From Sphingomonadales bacterium (GTDB lineage Bacteria; Bacteroidota; Bacteroidia; UBA7662), in assembly GCA_016872225.1 (NCBI GenBank), contig VHAW01000036.1:1-13703 (forward strand): a stretch of DNA of 13,703 nucleotides. Direction: 5' to 3'. The notes under the pieces are model-generated. The model was not told the DNA's origin. It saw nothing but the letters and a program-made list of their open reading frames with translations, and searched no databases. This document shows, piece by piece, positions 1 to 7,904 of this stretch (positions are counted from its first letter, which is position 1; the number at the start of each line of letters is the position of its first letter). The position numbers and the translations under genes are program-made.

Positions 1-420
1 ATCGTGCTCAAACAGAACAATGCTGAAATTGGCCGTGATACCACCGATGCCCAAGGTATTTTCAGCCTAGGTAATCGTCCTGCAGGAACTTATACCCTGG
101 AATACCAGACCAACAAGGCATGGGGCGGGGTCAATGCCACCGATGCCTTGGGCATTAACCGGCACTTCAGCAACGTGAGCCTCCTCAGTGGGCTGTTCCT
201 GTTGGCTGCTGATGTGAATGCCAGCAACTCCATCAATGCCACCGATGCGTTGGTAACGGCACGCCGCTTCTCCAACGTCATCGCTACAATGCCTGCAGGG
301 GATTGGCGATTTGAGACCAGTTCGCTTAACCTCATCAGTGGAAACACTTACAATAACCTGCTGTTACGAACGCTGACTTTCGGGGATGTGAACGGCTCCT
401 ATATCCCTCCGGCGAATTAG
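1..420 (+). CDS. C-terminal fragment of a large secreted protein with a dockerin-like module (5' end outside window)
   Basis: Open from the first base of the window, so only the last 139 residues are visible. The fragment starts with a carboxypeptidase-regulatory-like beta segment (DTTDAQG-F ... AGTYTLEY). Two dockerin-type-I-like calcium-loop repeats follow, WGGVNATDAL-INRHFSN and AADVNASNSINATDAL-ARRFSN. The second fits the D-x-N-x-S-x-x-x-N-x-x-D loop pattern. The end is a conserved FGDVNGSYIPP motif. Modules of this kind terminate long surface or secreted proteins in Bacteroidota; their partner is not known to me, and no cohesin or scaffoldin is visible here. It converges with rsmI, with only 6 nt between the two stop codons. 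A paralogous module of exactly the same visible length lies on the opposite strand at the right edge. The function of the whole protein cannot be judged from this part. Confidence 0.75.
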   Translation: MVLKQNNAEIGRDTTDAQGIFSLGNRPAGTYTLEYQTNKAWGGVNATDALGINRHFSNVSLLSGLFLLAADVNASNSINATDALVTARRFSNVIATMPAGDWRFETSSLNLISGNTYNNLLLRTLTFGDVNGSYIPPAN

Positions 421-426
421 TCCCGC

Positions 427-1137
427 TTAATCTTTCGAAGCACCTTGCAGCACCAAGACGATTTCGCCTTTGGGGGGTTTGCTTTCAAAGTGCTTGGAGA
501 GTTCTGCCAAGGAGAGATGGATTATTTCCTGATGTATTTTGGTTAATTCTCTGGCAAGACAGGCTTGCCTATCTTGGCCTAAAATCTCGGCCAAGTCCTT
601 CACCGTACGCAGAATTCGGTGAGGGGATTCGTACAAAATGATGGTTCGGGCTTCGGTTTTTAATGCATTTATTCGGGTTTTTCTTCCTTTCTTGAGGGGA
701 AGAAAACCCTCGAACACAAAACGATCGCATGGAAATCCCGACAAGAGCAAGGCCGGGAGGATAGCGCTGGGCCCTGGGGCGACATCCACCTTGACTCCAT
801 GTTGCAACAAATGACGTATTAACAAAAATCCAGGATCCGAGATCCCTGGAGTTCCCGCATCCGATACCAAGACCATTCGGGCCCCGGATTGCAACTGAGC
901 AAGAATTTTATCAAGAATAATATGCTCATTATGAGCATGATAGGATTTCAGGGTAGCCTGAATGCCCAGATGCTTAAGGAGCATTCCGGTGGTTCGGGTA
1001 TCTTCGCAGAGCACCAAATCGGCGCTCCGAAGGAGTTCTAGGCTACGGACCGTGATATCCCCCAAGTTCCCCAGCGGGGTGGAAACCACGCTTAGCAAAC
1101 CGGTAGCCTTGGGCAGCTCTGTTTTCCTTTGCGTCAC
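427..1137 (-). CDS. rsmI: 16S rRNA (cytidine-1402 2'-O)-methyltransferase RsmI
   Basis: SAM-dependent methyltransferase that 2'-O-methylates C1402 in the ribosomal decoding centre. The family signatures appear in order: VVSTPLGNLGDIT near the N-terminus (residues 17-29), CEDTRTT at 44-50, SDAGTPGISDPG for cofactor binding, APGPSAILPALLLSGFP, then YESPHRI and ELTKIHQE. I chose the GTG at 1137. It overlaps the purS stop as GTGA and gives 236 residues, which suits the family, with the first motif close to the N-terminus. An upstream in-frame start at 1200 would add 21 unconserved residues and a 67-nt overlap with purS. It is the last gene of pssA-purS-rsmI and is probably translationally coupled to purS. 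The identification is firm; the start is the less certain part. Confidence 0.95.
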   Translation of the reverse strand: MTQRKTELPKATGLLSVVSTPLGNLGDITVRSLELLRSADLVLCEDTRTTGMLLKHLGIQATLKSYHAHNEHIILDKILAQLQSGARMVLVSDAGTPGISDPGFLLIRHLLQHGVKVDVAPGPSAILPALLLSGFPCDRFVFEGFLPLKKGRKTRINALKTEARTIILYESPHRILRTVKDLAEILGQDRQACLARELTKIHQEIIHLSLAELSKHFESKPPKGEIVLVLQGASKD

Positions 1138-1391
1138 AACAATTCGCAAACCGACAAAGTATACGATTCCATCACTGGATTGGCCAGCAATTCTTGGCAA
1201 GCTTTGTGGGCCATAGATTCGGCATCGGAGGCATTGGAAGCCTGCAAATGCAAACGAATATGTTTACCGACACGGACATCGACGACGTCTGATAAATCCA
1301 AACGAGCAAGGCCAGTCAAAACCGCCTTGCCTTGAGGGTCCAGCAAGGCATCGTGGGGCATCACGTCAATTTCAACAAGGTATTGATTCAT
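1134..1391 (-). CDS. purS: Phosphoribosylformylglycinamidine synthase subunit PurS
   Basis: Small structural subunit that bridges PurL and PurQ in the three-part FGAM synthase, the fourth step of purine synthesis. The 85-residue product has the PurS signatures: VEIDVMPHDALLDPQGKAV at the N-terminus, VVDVRVGKHI in the middle and CQELLANPVMESY near the C-terminus. Length agrees with the family (about 80-85 residues). The ATG at 1391 overlaps the pssA stop as ATGA; a longer reading upstream would add 24 unconserved residues inside pssA. Presence of a separate PurS implies that this organism uses small PurL plus PurQ rather than the fused large PurL, but neither is in the window. Being between pssA and rsmI, it is away from other purine genes here. 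Confidence 0.93.
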   Translation of the reverse strand: MNQYLVEIDVMPHDALLDPQGKAVLTGLARLDLSDVVDVRVGKHIRLHLQASNASDAESMAHKACQELLANPVMESYTLSVCELL

Positions 1392-2167
1392 AACAAACGC
1401 AGAATTAGAATAGAAAAAGGAATGTATAAGATCATCACAACAAACAGGCCCAAGAATCCCCAAAAAATAACAGCTCCTACCGCCAAGATTATCAATACCA
1501 GGCGCAGCAATAGAAAACGATTCAACGGTTCAGAAGGCTTCAAAGACAACATCGGCAGATTCGAGACCAGTAAGGCTGATGTTCCCAAAGCGGCCAGAGC
1601 CAAATGCCAAGCCTCTAATTTCAAAAGCCAAGTCACCGGCCAAGACGAAAGCGAACCCAGAAAACCCATCCACAGCATCGCATGAGCCGGGGTAGGAAGA
1701 CCCATGAAATGAGGCGTTTTCACCGTCATCAGATTGTAGCGTGCCAGCCGCCATGCTGAGGCAAGCGGTATGGCGGCAAAACAAAGCAACCACCAAGCCT
1801 CAACCTGGGCAGGAAAAGTCGGCATGGGCCACTGAGCATTTAACTCAAGAGGCCAGGGTGACATACCGTAGGAGGGCATTAGGCTGCGAGCGTGGACCAT
1901 AAGCAAGGCTGCAGGCAGTAGGCCAAAAGAAACCAAGTCCGCCAAAGAATCCAATTCGCGACCCATGGCCGAAGGTGCTCGCAATAATCGGGCGATAGCG
2001 CCATCAGCAAAATCAAGGGCAGCGGCAATCGCAATGCAGTAAAGCGCCCACTCTTCCCCGCCGTTGAAGGCCCCCACCAAACCGATGCAACCGCATAGCA
2101 AATTGCCCAAAGTCATCGCATTGGGTACAAAGCTCCAAACCGTTTGACCCTCCGTCTGGTTATTCAT
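1388..2167 (-). CDS. pssA: CDP-diacylglycerol--serine O-phosphatidyltransferase
   Basis: Integral membrane enzyme that makes phosphatidylserine from CDP-diacylglycerol and L-serine, the route to phosphatidylethanolamine. The complete CDP-alcohol phosphotransferase motif is present: D52-x2-D55-G56-x2-A59-R60-x8-G69-x3-D73-x3-D77, with the acidic residues that bind metal and substrate. The N-terminal PNAMTLGNLLCGCIG segment is typical of the family's first membrane helix. Several hydrophobic segments follow, the last two at the C-terminus (VLIILAVGAVIFWGFLGLFV). ATG at 2167 was chosen because it places that helix at the usual distance; a TTG at 2230 would add 21 residues without family character. 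It is the first gene of the minus-strand operon and is divergent from the NlpC/P60 gene. The family is certain; serine specificity is inferred from length and overall pattern. Confidence 0.9.
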   Translation of the reverse strand: MNNQTEGQTVWSFVPNAMTLGNLLCGCIGLVGAFNGGEEWALYCIAIAAALDFADGAIARLLRAPSAMGRELDSLADLVSFGLLPAALLMVHARSLMPSYGMSPWPLELNAQWPMPTFPAQVEAWWLLCFAAIPLASAWRLARYNLMTVKTPHFMGLPTPAHAMLWMGFLGSLSSWPVTWLLKLEAWHLALAALGTSALLVSNLPMLSLKPSEPLNRFLLLRLVLIILAVGAVIFWGFLGLFVVMILYIPFSILILRLL

Positions 2168-2241
2168 AGGTCGAAAATACGGCTTTAACGACCAAGGAGA
2201 GGTAGCCACATGGTTAACCTTCCCGTTCAATCTGCAGGGCG

Positions 2242-2249
2242 TACTTTTG
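2242..2249 (+). promoter_or_regulatory. Possible Bacteroidota -7 promoter box
   Basis: TACTTTTG matches the Bacteroidota -7 consensus TAnnTTTG exactly. It lies 25 nt before the ATG at 2275, so a transcript would start near 2256 with a short leader. I see no convincing TTTG at the expected -33 distance. It sits in the 107-nt divergent gap between pssA and the NlpC/P60 gene, where at least one promoter is required. Confidence 0.35.
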
Positions 2250-2274
2250 CGATAGCAAACCGTTTCCCTACACC

Positions 2275-2961
2275 ATGCCCCTTTACAACCGCTCCATGTT
2301 CCGACAGCTAATTGCTATCCTTTTTATAGGATGCTGGCAAAGTCACCTTGGGGCGCATTCATTGGACATTAAAGACCAACCGTGGACGGATTGCATGCAG
2401 GCGTACTCAGAACCAAAAGAAGATTCATGCCTTGCTCAACCATGCTTGGTTTATTGGCCGGATTCCCTGTGTCAACCAGAAGTCCTCAGGCGACTTATGG
2501 GTGATTTGCCCATTGAGGTTGGAAATGTCCAGCGTCCAGAAATTTATTGGATGTTACAGAAGTGGGCCCTGTATCCCTATCGTTATGCAGGCTATAATGC
2601 CAAAGGCATTGATTGTAGTGGCTTGATTTGTGAAATTCAACAGACCGTTTACGGGAGACCTTACCGAGGGAGTTCTTCGGATATTTATTCCAAGCTGCAA
2701 CGAATCCCCCGTCAGTCTCTTCAGGAAGGAGATATGGTCTTTTTCAAAATAAGGCGCAAAAGAATATCCCATGTTGGCCTTTACCTAGGCTCTAATAAAT
2801 TTCTCCACATAACGACCAAGGCCGGCGTAATCATTTCCGACCTTGACGAACCCTATTATCAAAAACGTTACTTTGGCGCTGGAAGAGACCCCGAACCTCC
2901 ACGATTTAGCCCATTATACGTACCACAGCCTGGTTTGAATACATCCCATCCCGCACCGTAA
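2275..2961 (+). CDS. NlpC/P60-family peptidoglycan hydrolase, probably exported
   Basis: Predicted cysteine peptidase that cuts peptide cross-links or stems of peptidoglycan in the periplasm. The C-terminal half is a NlpC/P60 domain. Catalytic Cys114 lies in GIDCSGLICE, His166 in ISHVGLYLG and His178 in FLHI. The spacings of 52 and 12 residues match those of E. coli Spr/MepS. The N-terminus has a hydrophobic stretch (FRQLIAILFIGC). Cys20 could be a lipobox cysteine, although -3 is Phe rather than Leu, so a lipoprotein anchor is possible but not sure. A second ATG at 2296 (Met8) is an equally good start and would place the signal peptide at the very N-terminus. Residues 30-90 are not recognised and contain several Cys residues. 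It is 35 nt upstream of menI and has no evident link to menaquinone synthesis. Confidence 0.87.
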   Translation: MPLYNRSMFRQLIAILFIGCWQSHLGAHSLDIKDQPWTDCMQAYSEPKEDSCLAQPCLVYWPDSLCQPEVLRRLMGDLPIEVGNVQRPEIYWMLQKWALYPYRYAGYNAKGIDCSGLICEIQQTVYGRPYRGSSSDIYSKLQRIPRQSLQEGDMVFFKIRRKRISHVGLYLGSNKFLHITTKAGVIISDLDEPYYQKRYFGAGRDPEPPRFSPLYVPQPGLNTSHPAP

Positions 2962-2996
2962 TTATTTCATCTCGTTTCATTCTGAACCATCAACGC

Positions 2997-3410
2997 ATGA
3001 CTCCCGAAGAAATCCTGACCACTTTGCAAAAATCCATGCACGGCACCATGAGCGAAGCGCTTGGCATGGAAATCATGCATGCGGAAATGGGATGCATCAC
3101 GGCCCGTATGCCCGTTGATCATCGAACCAAACAGCCTTTTGGGCTTTTGCACGGTGGTGCCTCCGTTGCATTGGCAGAAACTTTAGGCAGCATAGGGGCC
3201 AACATGCTGGCCTATCCTGATAAATATGCCGTAGGTATGGAAATCAATGCCAACCACTTGCGTCCGGTCAGCGATGGTTATGTAACCGGTACTGCTAAAG
3301 TAATCCACCAAGGATCTAGCAGCCACGTTTGGGAAATTCGTATCGAAGATGATCGTGGTAACCTTTGCTGCATCTCACGTTTTACGGCTGCTATTCGTCG
3401 CAATCCCTAA
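2997..3410 (+). CDS. menI: 1,4-dihydroxy-2-naphthoyl-CoA hydrolase (hotdog thioesterase)
   Basis: Hotdog-fold thioesterase that releases 1,4-dihydroxy-2-naphthoate from its CoA ester, just before MenA prenylation. The 137-residue protein resembles E. coli MenI (YdiI) over most of its length. Shared segments are MPVDHRTKQPFGLLHGGAS, ALAETLGS, NANHLRPVSDG and the SWE-like HVWEIRI. Gln46, His52 and Glu61 correspond to YdiI Gln48, His54 and catalytic Glu63. The same family includes PaaI and 4-hydroxybenzoyl-CoA thioesterases. The position directly ahead of menF, menD and menB is what makes the MenI role likely. The stop is 12 nt before the menF start, so the two are probably co-transcribed. Confidence 0.88.
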   Translation: MTPEEILTTLQKSMHGTMSEALGMEIMHAEMGCITARMPVDHRTKQPFGLLHGGASVALAETLGSIGANMLAYPDKYAVGMEINANHLRPVSDGYVTGTAKVIHQGSSSHVWEIRIEDDRGNLCCISRFTAAIRRNP

Positions 3411-3422
3411 GAACGGTTCCTC

Positions 3423-4628
3423 TTGAAGCAAACAGATTTTTTTGACTGCGCAGAGCGTGCGGGATTGGGTTGGGTTTCCTACCGATTACCCTTGAAAAAT
3501 GGCATTATAGCCGATGTACCCCAACACTTCATTGATCCTCAAGCGAAGGCCAATCGTCCTTGGTTGGAGGGCTCGCGTGATGGGTTCGTGGTAGCCCCTT
3601 TCAGCGTTACCCATGGCCCAGAACTGTGGCTCAATCCGTTGATTCGCTGGCAAGGATTCACCCCGAATGCACATGCCTTGCACACTGCGGAAGATTGGCT
3701 TGACCAAAGCAATTCCGTGAAGACGCAATTGGATGGGCCTGCTGAAAGTTTGACTGATTTAACAGAAGACCTAAGGCAAGCGGATTCCCAACACTACCTT
3801 GAATTTTGCAAATCAGTACGTCAGATAACGGATTTACTTCAAAATCAAAATCCCACAACGACCTTAGAAAAGTTGGCAGAACAAAAACCTCTCCAAAAAG
3901 TAGTATGGTCAAGGACAAGGCGCATTAAATTAAATCTTAAGGCGCACCCATGCCAACTCTTTGAGGCCCTATGTCAAGCCTACCCAACTTTGCATATTGT
4001 ATTGCTTCAGCATCCAACCTACGGAATATGGCTAGGTTGCAGCCCCGAAACTCTTGTAGAGAAGCAGTCCCACAAAGTTCGAAGCATGGCCTTGGCGGGA
4101 ACGCGAACGCCAACCGATAGCGTTATTTGGGGAGACAAAGAAATCAGAGAACAGCAAATCGTATTGCAATATCTTCAAGATCGTTTTGCCTTTAGAAACA
4201 TACAAATTGCTTCGGAACAAACCTCCACAGTTCGAACAGGGCCTGTTGAACATTTGTTAAACCAAATTGAAGGGCCTTCGACGATTTCGTGTTATGAAAT
4301 GGCACACCTGTTGCATCCAACTCCGGCCGTTTCGGGTTTTCCAATTCAGGAATCTGTTCGCTATATTCTTGAAAATGAACCATATAAACGACTTTTATAT
4401 TCGGGCTATTGGGGCTATATCAACCCACAAGGGGATGGTTTGCTTTCGGTCAATTTACGATGTCTGCACTGGCAAAAAAACGATGTTACACTGTACATGG
4501 GAGTAGGGATTTTACCAGAATCAGATGCTGAGGCTGAATGGATGGAGACCTGTCGAAAGTCAGAAACATTGCTAAATGTTCTGGATGAGCTGGGGTGGAT
4601 TTCTGCCTATGCGGAAATTAAAGAATAA
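3423..4628 (+). CDS. menF: Isochorismate synthase MenF
   Basis: Chorismate-utilising enzyme that converts chorismate to isochorismate, the entry step of menaquinone synthesis. The C-terminal chorismate-binding domain is clear: QKVVWSRT (Lys159 is the likely general base), GIWLGCSPETLV, MALAGTRTP, KEIREQQIV, LHPTPAVSGFP and the C-terminal GVGILPESDAEAEWMET. Its N-terminal part is weakly conserved, as usual. At 401 residues it is slightly shorter than E. coli MenF. The start is a TTG at 3423: the menI stop lies upstream in the same frame and no ATG occurs in frame nearby, so TTG is the best choice. Salicylate or anthranilate synthases share the fold, but the menD that overlaps its 3' end settles the role. 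Confidence 0.92.
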   Translation: MKQTDFFDCAERAGLGWVSYRLPLKNGIIADVPQHFIDPQAKANRPWLEGSRDGFVVAPFSVTHGPELWLNPLIRWQGFTPNAHALHTAEDWLDQSNSVKTQLDGPAESLTDLTEDLRQADSQHYLEFCKSVRQITDLLQNQNPTTTLEKLAEQKPLQKVVWSRTRRIKLNLKAHPCQLFEALCQAYPTLHIVLLQHPTYGIWLGCSPETLVEKQSHKVRSMALAGTRTPTDSVIWGDKEIREQQIVLQYLQDRFAFRNIQIASEQTSTVRTGPVEHLLNQIEGPSTISCYEMAHLLHPTPAVSGFPIQESVRYILENEPYKRLLYSGYWGYINPQGDGLLSVNLRCLHWQKNDVTLYMGVGILPESDAEAEWMETCRKSETLLNVLDELGWISAYAEIKE

Positions 4629-6372
4629 CGAATTCATTCAAACTTCATACCAGGTGAAATCGATTGCTCTACTTCAAATGTCCCAATGGCTATCCCGCAA
4701 CGGGGTTCGGCATGTGGTCCTTTGTCCCGGTTCTCGAAGTGCGCCCCTTACGCTGGCCATAGCCCGTAGCGGATTGATGAAGATTTTCACCGGGGTGGAT
4801 GAGCGATCTGCAGGTTTCGCAGGTTTGGGGCTTGCCTTAGGGACTCAACGCCCGGTGGTGGTGGTCTGTACCTCGGGCACAGCTTTGCTCAACCTTGGGC
4901 CTGCCGTGGCAGAGGCTTTTTATCTCCGCTTGCCGCTTGTGATTTTGAGTGCAGATCGACCCGCTGGTTATGAAGGGCAACAGCGGGGACAGGTGATTCG
5001 TCAAGATGGAGTTTTGGACCATCATTTGCGCGCGTTCTTTCGTTGGGCACCGGATGAGCCGGCTTGGGATGTTTCAAGTTCCGAAAAATTATTCGATCAA
5101 GCCTTCGCGACTGCGATGAACGAATGCGGTCCGATTCATATCAATGTGCCCCTCTGTGAGCCGCTCTATGAAAACCAAGAAATTGTTCAAACTCAAATCC
5201 ACAGCCCTTCGATGGGCAACAAAATGACCTTAAAACAACGACAGATTAAATCGTCTATTGTAAGCAATCTTCAAGGCGACTTGATGAATGCTCTGGAAAC
5301 TGGTAAAAAAATTTGGTTTTTAGCTGGTATGAATCGCCCCGATGAAGGGTTGCGGAACATCCTCCAGGACCTGCAGAATTTGGGTGTAGGTTGCATTTGG
5401 CATGAGGATTTGGCGAATATCAAGGCCGGCATACCCATTAGGGACGAATGGTTTAGAACTTCTCCGCTCGACGTCCCATCGCTTTTGATTTCATGGGGTG
5501 GGCCTTTGGTTTCCAAGCATTTACAATTATTTCTGCGCCACAATCCTCATTTCAAACACTGGCGAATTGATCCGCGAGGAGATTGCATTGACACCTACAA
5601 TCGCCTTGATGGGGTTTGGAAATCCTCTCCTGAATTGGCGCTGAAATCTATTCATAACATTATTCAAAAATTCGTTCAGAAAAATCCTTTGACCACGCGT
5701 TTTCCATCTGATAAACCCAAGTCAGCCTTGAATGCTCTGGCCTTGAAATCAGTGGTAGATTTTGATCAGAAGATGCGTATTCGCTATCCCAACCTTCCAT
5801 TTTCGGATGCCCTGGCGCTTTCTGTGGTCCTGCCTTACTTAAAGTATTGCAGAGTCCATTTAGGGAATTCAAGCCTGGTCCGTAAATTCTTGGCCCTGCC
5901 TTGGGACAAGTCCGAAATAAAAAGTATCCACTGCAACCGAGGAACAAGCGGTATTGAAGGAAGCGTCTCAACTGCTATTGGCGAGGCTTGGGCCCATCCG
6001 GAAGATTCCCTATGGATCTTGAACGGGGATTTGGCCACGGCATACGACGCTGGCGCCTGGATGTTGGAGCCAAGACCTTCCGTCAAAATGGTGATCCTCA
6101 ACAATGGAGGGGGAGATATATTCCGAGAGCTACCGGGTTCCTCAATCCAACCCGAATGCGAACAGCTATTTGCAACACCGAGGAGCATCCAATGGTCATC
6201 TTGGTGTCAAGGATACGGTCGGCCGCATCGTTTAGCCACAGACCTCGATTCTCTGCGTGAGGGCCTGAATTGGTTATCGGCCCTTGAGGGCACCGGCTTT
6301 TTGGAAATCCTCACCCATCCCTCCCCAAACCGACAAGCCGAAAAAATCCTCCGAGAAGGGATTGAATCGTAG
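4609..6372 (+). CDS. menD: SEPHCHC synthase MenD
   Basis: Thiamine-diphosphate enzyme that joins 2-oxoglutarate (after decarboxylation) to isochorismate to give SEPHCHC. N-terminal signatures are LCPGSRSAPLTLAIA (residues 38-52), DERSAGFAGLGLAL with Glu65 as the cofactor-activating glutamate, CTSGTALLNLGPAVAEA and ILSADRP. The C-terminal ThDP/metal motif runs from G473-D474 to N498-N499 (ILNNGGGDIF). NRGTSGIEGSVSTAIGEA precedes it. The ATG at 4609 gives 587 residues and a 20-nt overlap with menF. Two ATGs further upstream (4576, 4585) would only lengthen the overlap and add residues of no family character. Coupling to menF is likely. A 91-nt gap follows before menB; I see no clear promoter or terminator in it. 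Confidence 0.95.
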   Translation: MRKLKNNEFIQTSYQVKSIALLQMSQWLSRNGVRHVVLCPGSRSAPLTLAIARSGLMKIFTGVDERSAGFAGLGLALGTQRPVVVVCTSGTALLNLGPAVAEAFYLRLPLVILSADRPAGYEGQQRGQVIRQDGVLDHHLRAFFRWAPDEPAWDVSSSEKLFDQAFATAMNECGPIHINVPLCEPLYENQEIVQTQIHSPSMGNKMTLKQRQIKSSIVSNLQGDLMNALETGKKIWFLAGMNRPDEGLRNILQDLQNLGVGCIWHEDLANIKAGIPIRDEWFRTSPLDVPSLLISWGGPLVSKHLQLFLRHNPHFKHWRIDPRGDCIDTYNRLDGVWKSSPELALKSIHNIIQKFVQKNPLTTRFPSDKPKSALNALALKSVVDFDQKMRIRYPNLPFSDALALSVVLPYLKYCRVHLGNSSLVRKFLALPWDKSEIKSIHCNRGTSGIEGSVSTAIGEAWAHPEDSLWILNGDLATAYDAGAWMLEPRPSVKMVILNNGGGDIFRELPGSSIQPECEQLFATPRSIQWSSWCQGYGRPHRLATDLDSLREGLNWLSALEGTGFLEILTHPSPNRQAEKILREGIES

Positions 6373-6463
6373 ACCTAAACATTGAGACGGCCCTAAGCGT
6401 TAACCTTATGCACTTGAGAAATTCGGAAACCCAATACCACACCATCTATTCGAAATTTTATCC

Positions 6464-7291
6464 ATGAGCCCACGCACCTATTCCTGGACACCCCTTGCTC
6501 ACTTTGAAGAAATCAAGTTTGAATTCTGCGAAGGGGTAGGAAAAATTTCCATCAACCGACCGGAGAAGCACAACGCCTTTACTCCTCACACGGTGCAAGA
6601 AATGTCACAGGCGATGGAAATGTGCCGCCAAGATGCCCGTATCGGTGTAGTCGTCCTCACCGGTGAAGGGGGCAAAGCCTTTTGCAGCGGGGGAGACCAA
6701 AGCGTGCGCGGCCATGGGGGCTATGTGGGCAAAGACCAAGTGCCCCGACTCAATGTTTTGGACCTGCAAATGCAAATCCGCCGTATCCCCAAACCGGTCA
6801 TCGCCATGGTTGCGGGTTGGGCCATTGGGGGCGGGCATGTCTTGCACGTCGTATGCGATTTGACCATCGCCGCCGAAAATGCCCGTTTTGGTCAAACCGG
6901 ACCCAAGGTAGGTAGTTTCGATGGGGGATTTGGAGCCTCGTATTTGGCCCGCATCGTTGGCCAGAAAAAAGCCCGAGAAATTTGGTACCTCTGCGATCAA
7001 TATGACGCCGCCGAAGCTTTGGAAATGGGCCTTGTCAACAAGGTGGTTCCTTTGGAAGATTTGGAAGAAACCACCATGGCCTGGACTCGAAAGATTCTCA
7101 CCAAAAGTCCCATTGCGCTGCGAATGCTCAAAGCCTCCTTCAACGCGGAGTTGGATGGACAGGCCGGGATACAGGAATTGGCCGGAAACGCCACCCTCTT
7201 GTATTACCTAAGCGACGAAGCCAAAGAAGGCAAAAACGCCTTCATCGAAAAAAGAGATCCTGATTTTGACCAATTTCCCAAATTTCCCTAA
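6464..7291 (+). CDS. menB: 1,4-dihydroxy-2-naphthoyl-CoA synthase MenB
   Basis: Crotonase-fold enzyme that closes the second ring of the naphthoquinone from o-succinylbenzoyl-CoA. Typical motifs are SGGDQ (residues 75-79), GWAIGGGH (118-125) with the oxyanion-hole glycines, and QTGPKVGSFDGG. Gly146 and Asp153 align with E. coli Gly156 and Asp163. A Gly rather than an Asp at position 146 marks the type I, bicarbonate-dependent form of the enzyme. The C-terminus has the diagnostic AGIQELAGNATLLYYLSDE and the final KRDPDFDQFPKFP. Length (275 residues) fits. The stop overlaps the start of the peroxidase gene by one base (TAATG), so the two are probably translated in tandem. MenA, MenC, MenE and MenH are not found in this window. 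Confidence 0.96.
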   Translation: MSPRTYSWTPLAHFEEIKFEFCEGVGKISINRPEKHNAFTPHTVQEMSQAMEMCRQDARIGVVVLTGEGGKAFCSGGDQSVRGHGGYVGKDQVPRLNVLDLQMQIRRIPKPVIAMVAGWAIGGGHVLHVVCDLTIAAENARFGQTGPKVGSFDGGFGASYLARIVGQKKAREIWYLCDQYDAAEALEMGLVNKVVPLEDLEETTMAWTRKILTKSPIALRMLKASFNAELDGQAGIQELAGNATLLYYLSDEAKEGKNAFIEKRDPDFDQFPKFP

Positions 7292-7851
7292 TGTTATACA
7301 AAACCCTTTTTATGACCAGCATCGCCGCAACTTTGGCCTGCGTTTCTCCTGACAAACAGCCGCAAAACGCTTTATCAGATCAGCGCTTTCACGACTTGAC
7401 CTTTTTGGACATCCACGGCAAAACCCGCAGCATGTCGGAATTCAAAGGCCGCTACGTCTTGGTGGTGAACACCGCCTCCGAATGCGGTTACACTCCGCAA
7501 TACAAGGACTTACAAGCGCTGCACCAACAATGGGGTTCCAAAATCACCATCCTTGGTTTTCCCTGCAATGATTTTGGGGGACAAGAGCCCGGCGACGAAA
7601 AGAGTATAGCAGGCTTTTGCGCCAAGAATTTCGGGGTAGAATTTCTGATGGCCTCCAAGGTCCAAATCAAGGGCGAAAATAGGCATCCCGTCTACCGCTG
7701 GCTTATGAGCAAATCCCTCAACGGACTTTCAGATGCGGAGGTTCGCTGGAATTTTACCAAATTTTTAGTCAATGGAGAAGGTCAATGGATGGCCTCGTTT
7801 CCGTCTTCGGTCTCCCCGCTGGACCCTCAAATCACCAAGCAGCTCCGCTAA
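7291..7851 (+). CDS. Glutathione-peroxidase-like thiol peroxidase, exported or lipid-anchored
   Basis: Peroxidase of the GPx family that reduces hydroperoxides, probably with thioredoxin rather than glutathione as donor. Peroxidatic Cys65 lies in NTASECGYTPQY; it is Cys, not selenocysteine. The rest of the active site is Gln98 (NDFGGQEPG) and Trp153-Asn154 (VRWNFTKFLVNGEG). Cys110 (GFCAKNF) is in the place of the resolving Cys of thioredoxin-dependent members. The first 17 residues are a hydrophobic leader ending in TLAC, which could be a lipobox with weak -3 residue; a periplasmic or membrane-bound location is therefore likely. The start overlaps the menB stop by one base. A quinone-linked protective role is only a guess from the position. 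An intrinsic terminator follows about 50 nt downstream. Confidence 0.9.
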   Translation: MLYKTLFMTSIAATLACVSPDKQPQNALSDQRFHDLTFLDIHGKTRSMSEFKGRYVLVVNTASECGYTPQYKDLQALHQQWGSKITILGFPCNDFGGQEPGDEKSIAGFCAKNFGVEFLMASKVQIKGENRHPVYRWLMSKSLNGLSDAEVRWNFTKFLVNGEGQWMASFPSSVSPLDPQITKQLR

Positions 7852-7888
7852 AGGGATAAGCGTTTAAAACCGAATGCCGGCCTAAGGG

Positions 7889-7904
7889 CCTGCTTGTTTG
7901 CAGG
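7889..7904 (+). promoter_or_regulatory. Hairpin that would compete with the downstream terminator
   Basis: CCTGC at 7889-7893 and GCAGG at 7900-7904 form a perfect 5-bp stem with a TTGTTT loop. The right arm is the same sequence that forms the left arm of the terminator at 7900-7927, so the two hairpins exclude each other, as antiterminator and terminator do in attenuators. I see no leader peptide or ligand-binding structure. The stem is short, so this could be chance. Confidence 0.35.

Noticed and set aside
1..420. Type IX secretion C-terminal sorting domain
   Set aside because: The final residues (GDVNGSYIPP) and the EF-loop repeats fit a dockerin-like module and lack the usual basic end of T9SS type A signals.
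1138..1200. Longer N-terminus for RsmI
   Set aside because: The 21 extra residues come from bases that encode the conserved end of PurS, and the GTG at 1137 forms a clean 4-nt overlap.
1332..1685. 117-codon plus-strand open frame over pssA
   Set aside because: It lies antisense to the pssA C-terminal membrane region; the Lys/Arg-rich product is what antisense of hydrophobic codons looks like.
6605..7000. 131-codon open frame on the minus strand inside menB
   Set aside because: Antisense to a well-conserved menB; its predicted product has no recognisable motif and the frame is a by-product of codon use in menB.
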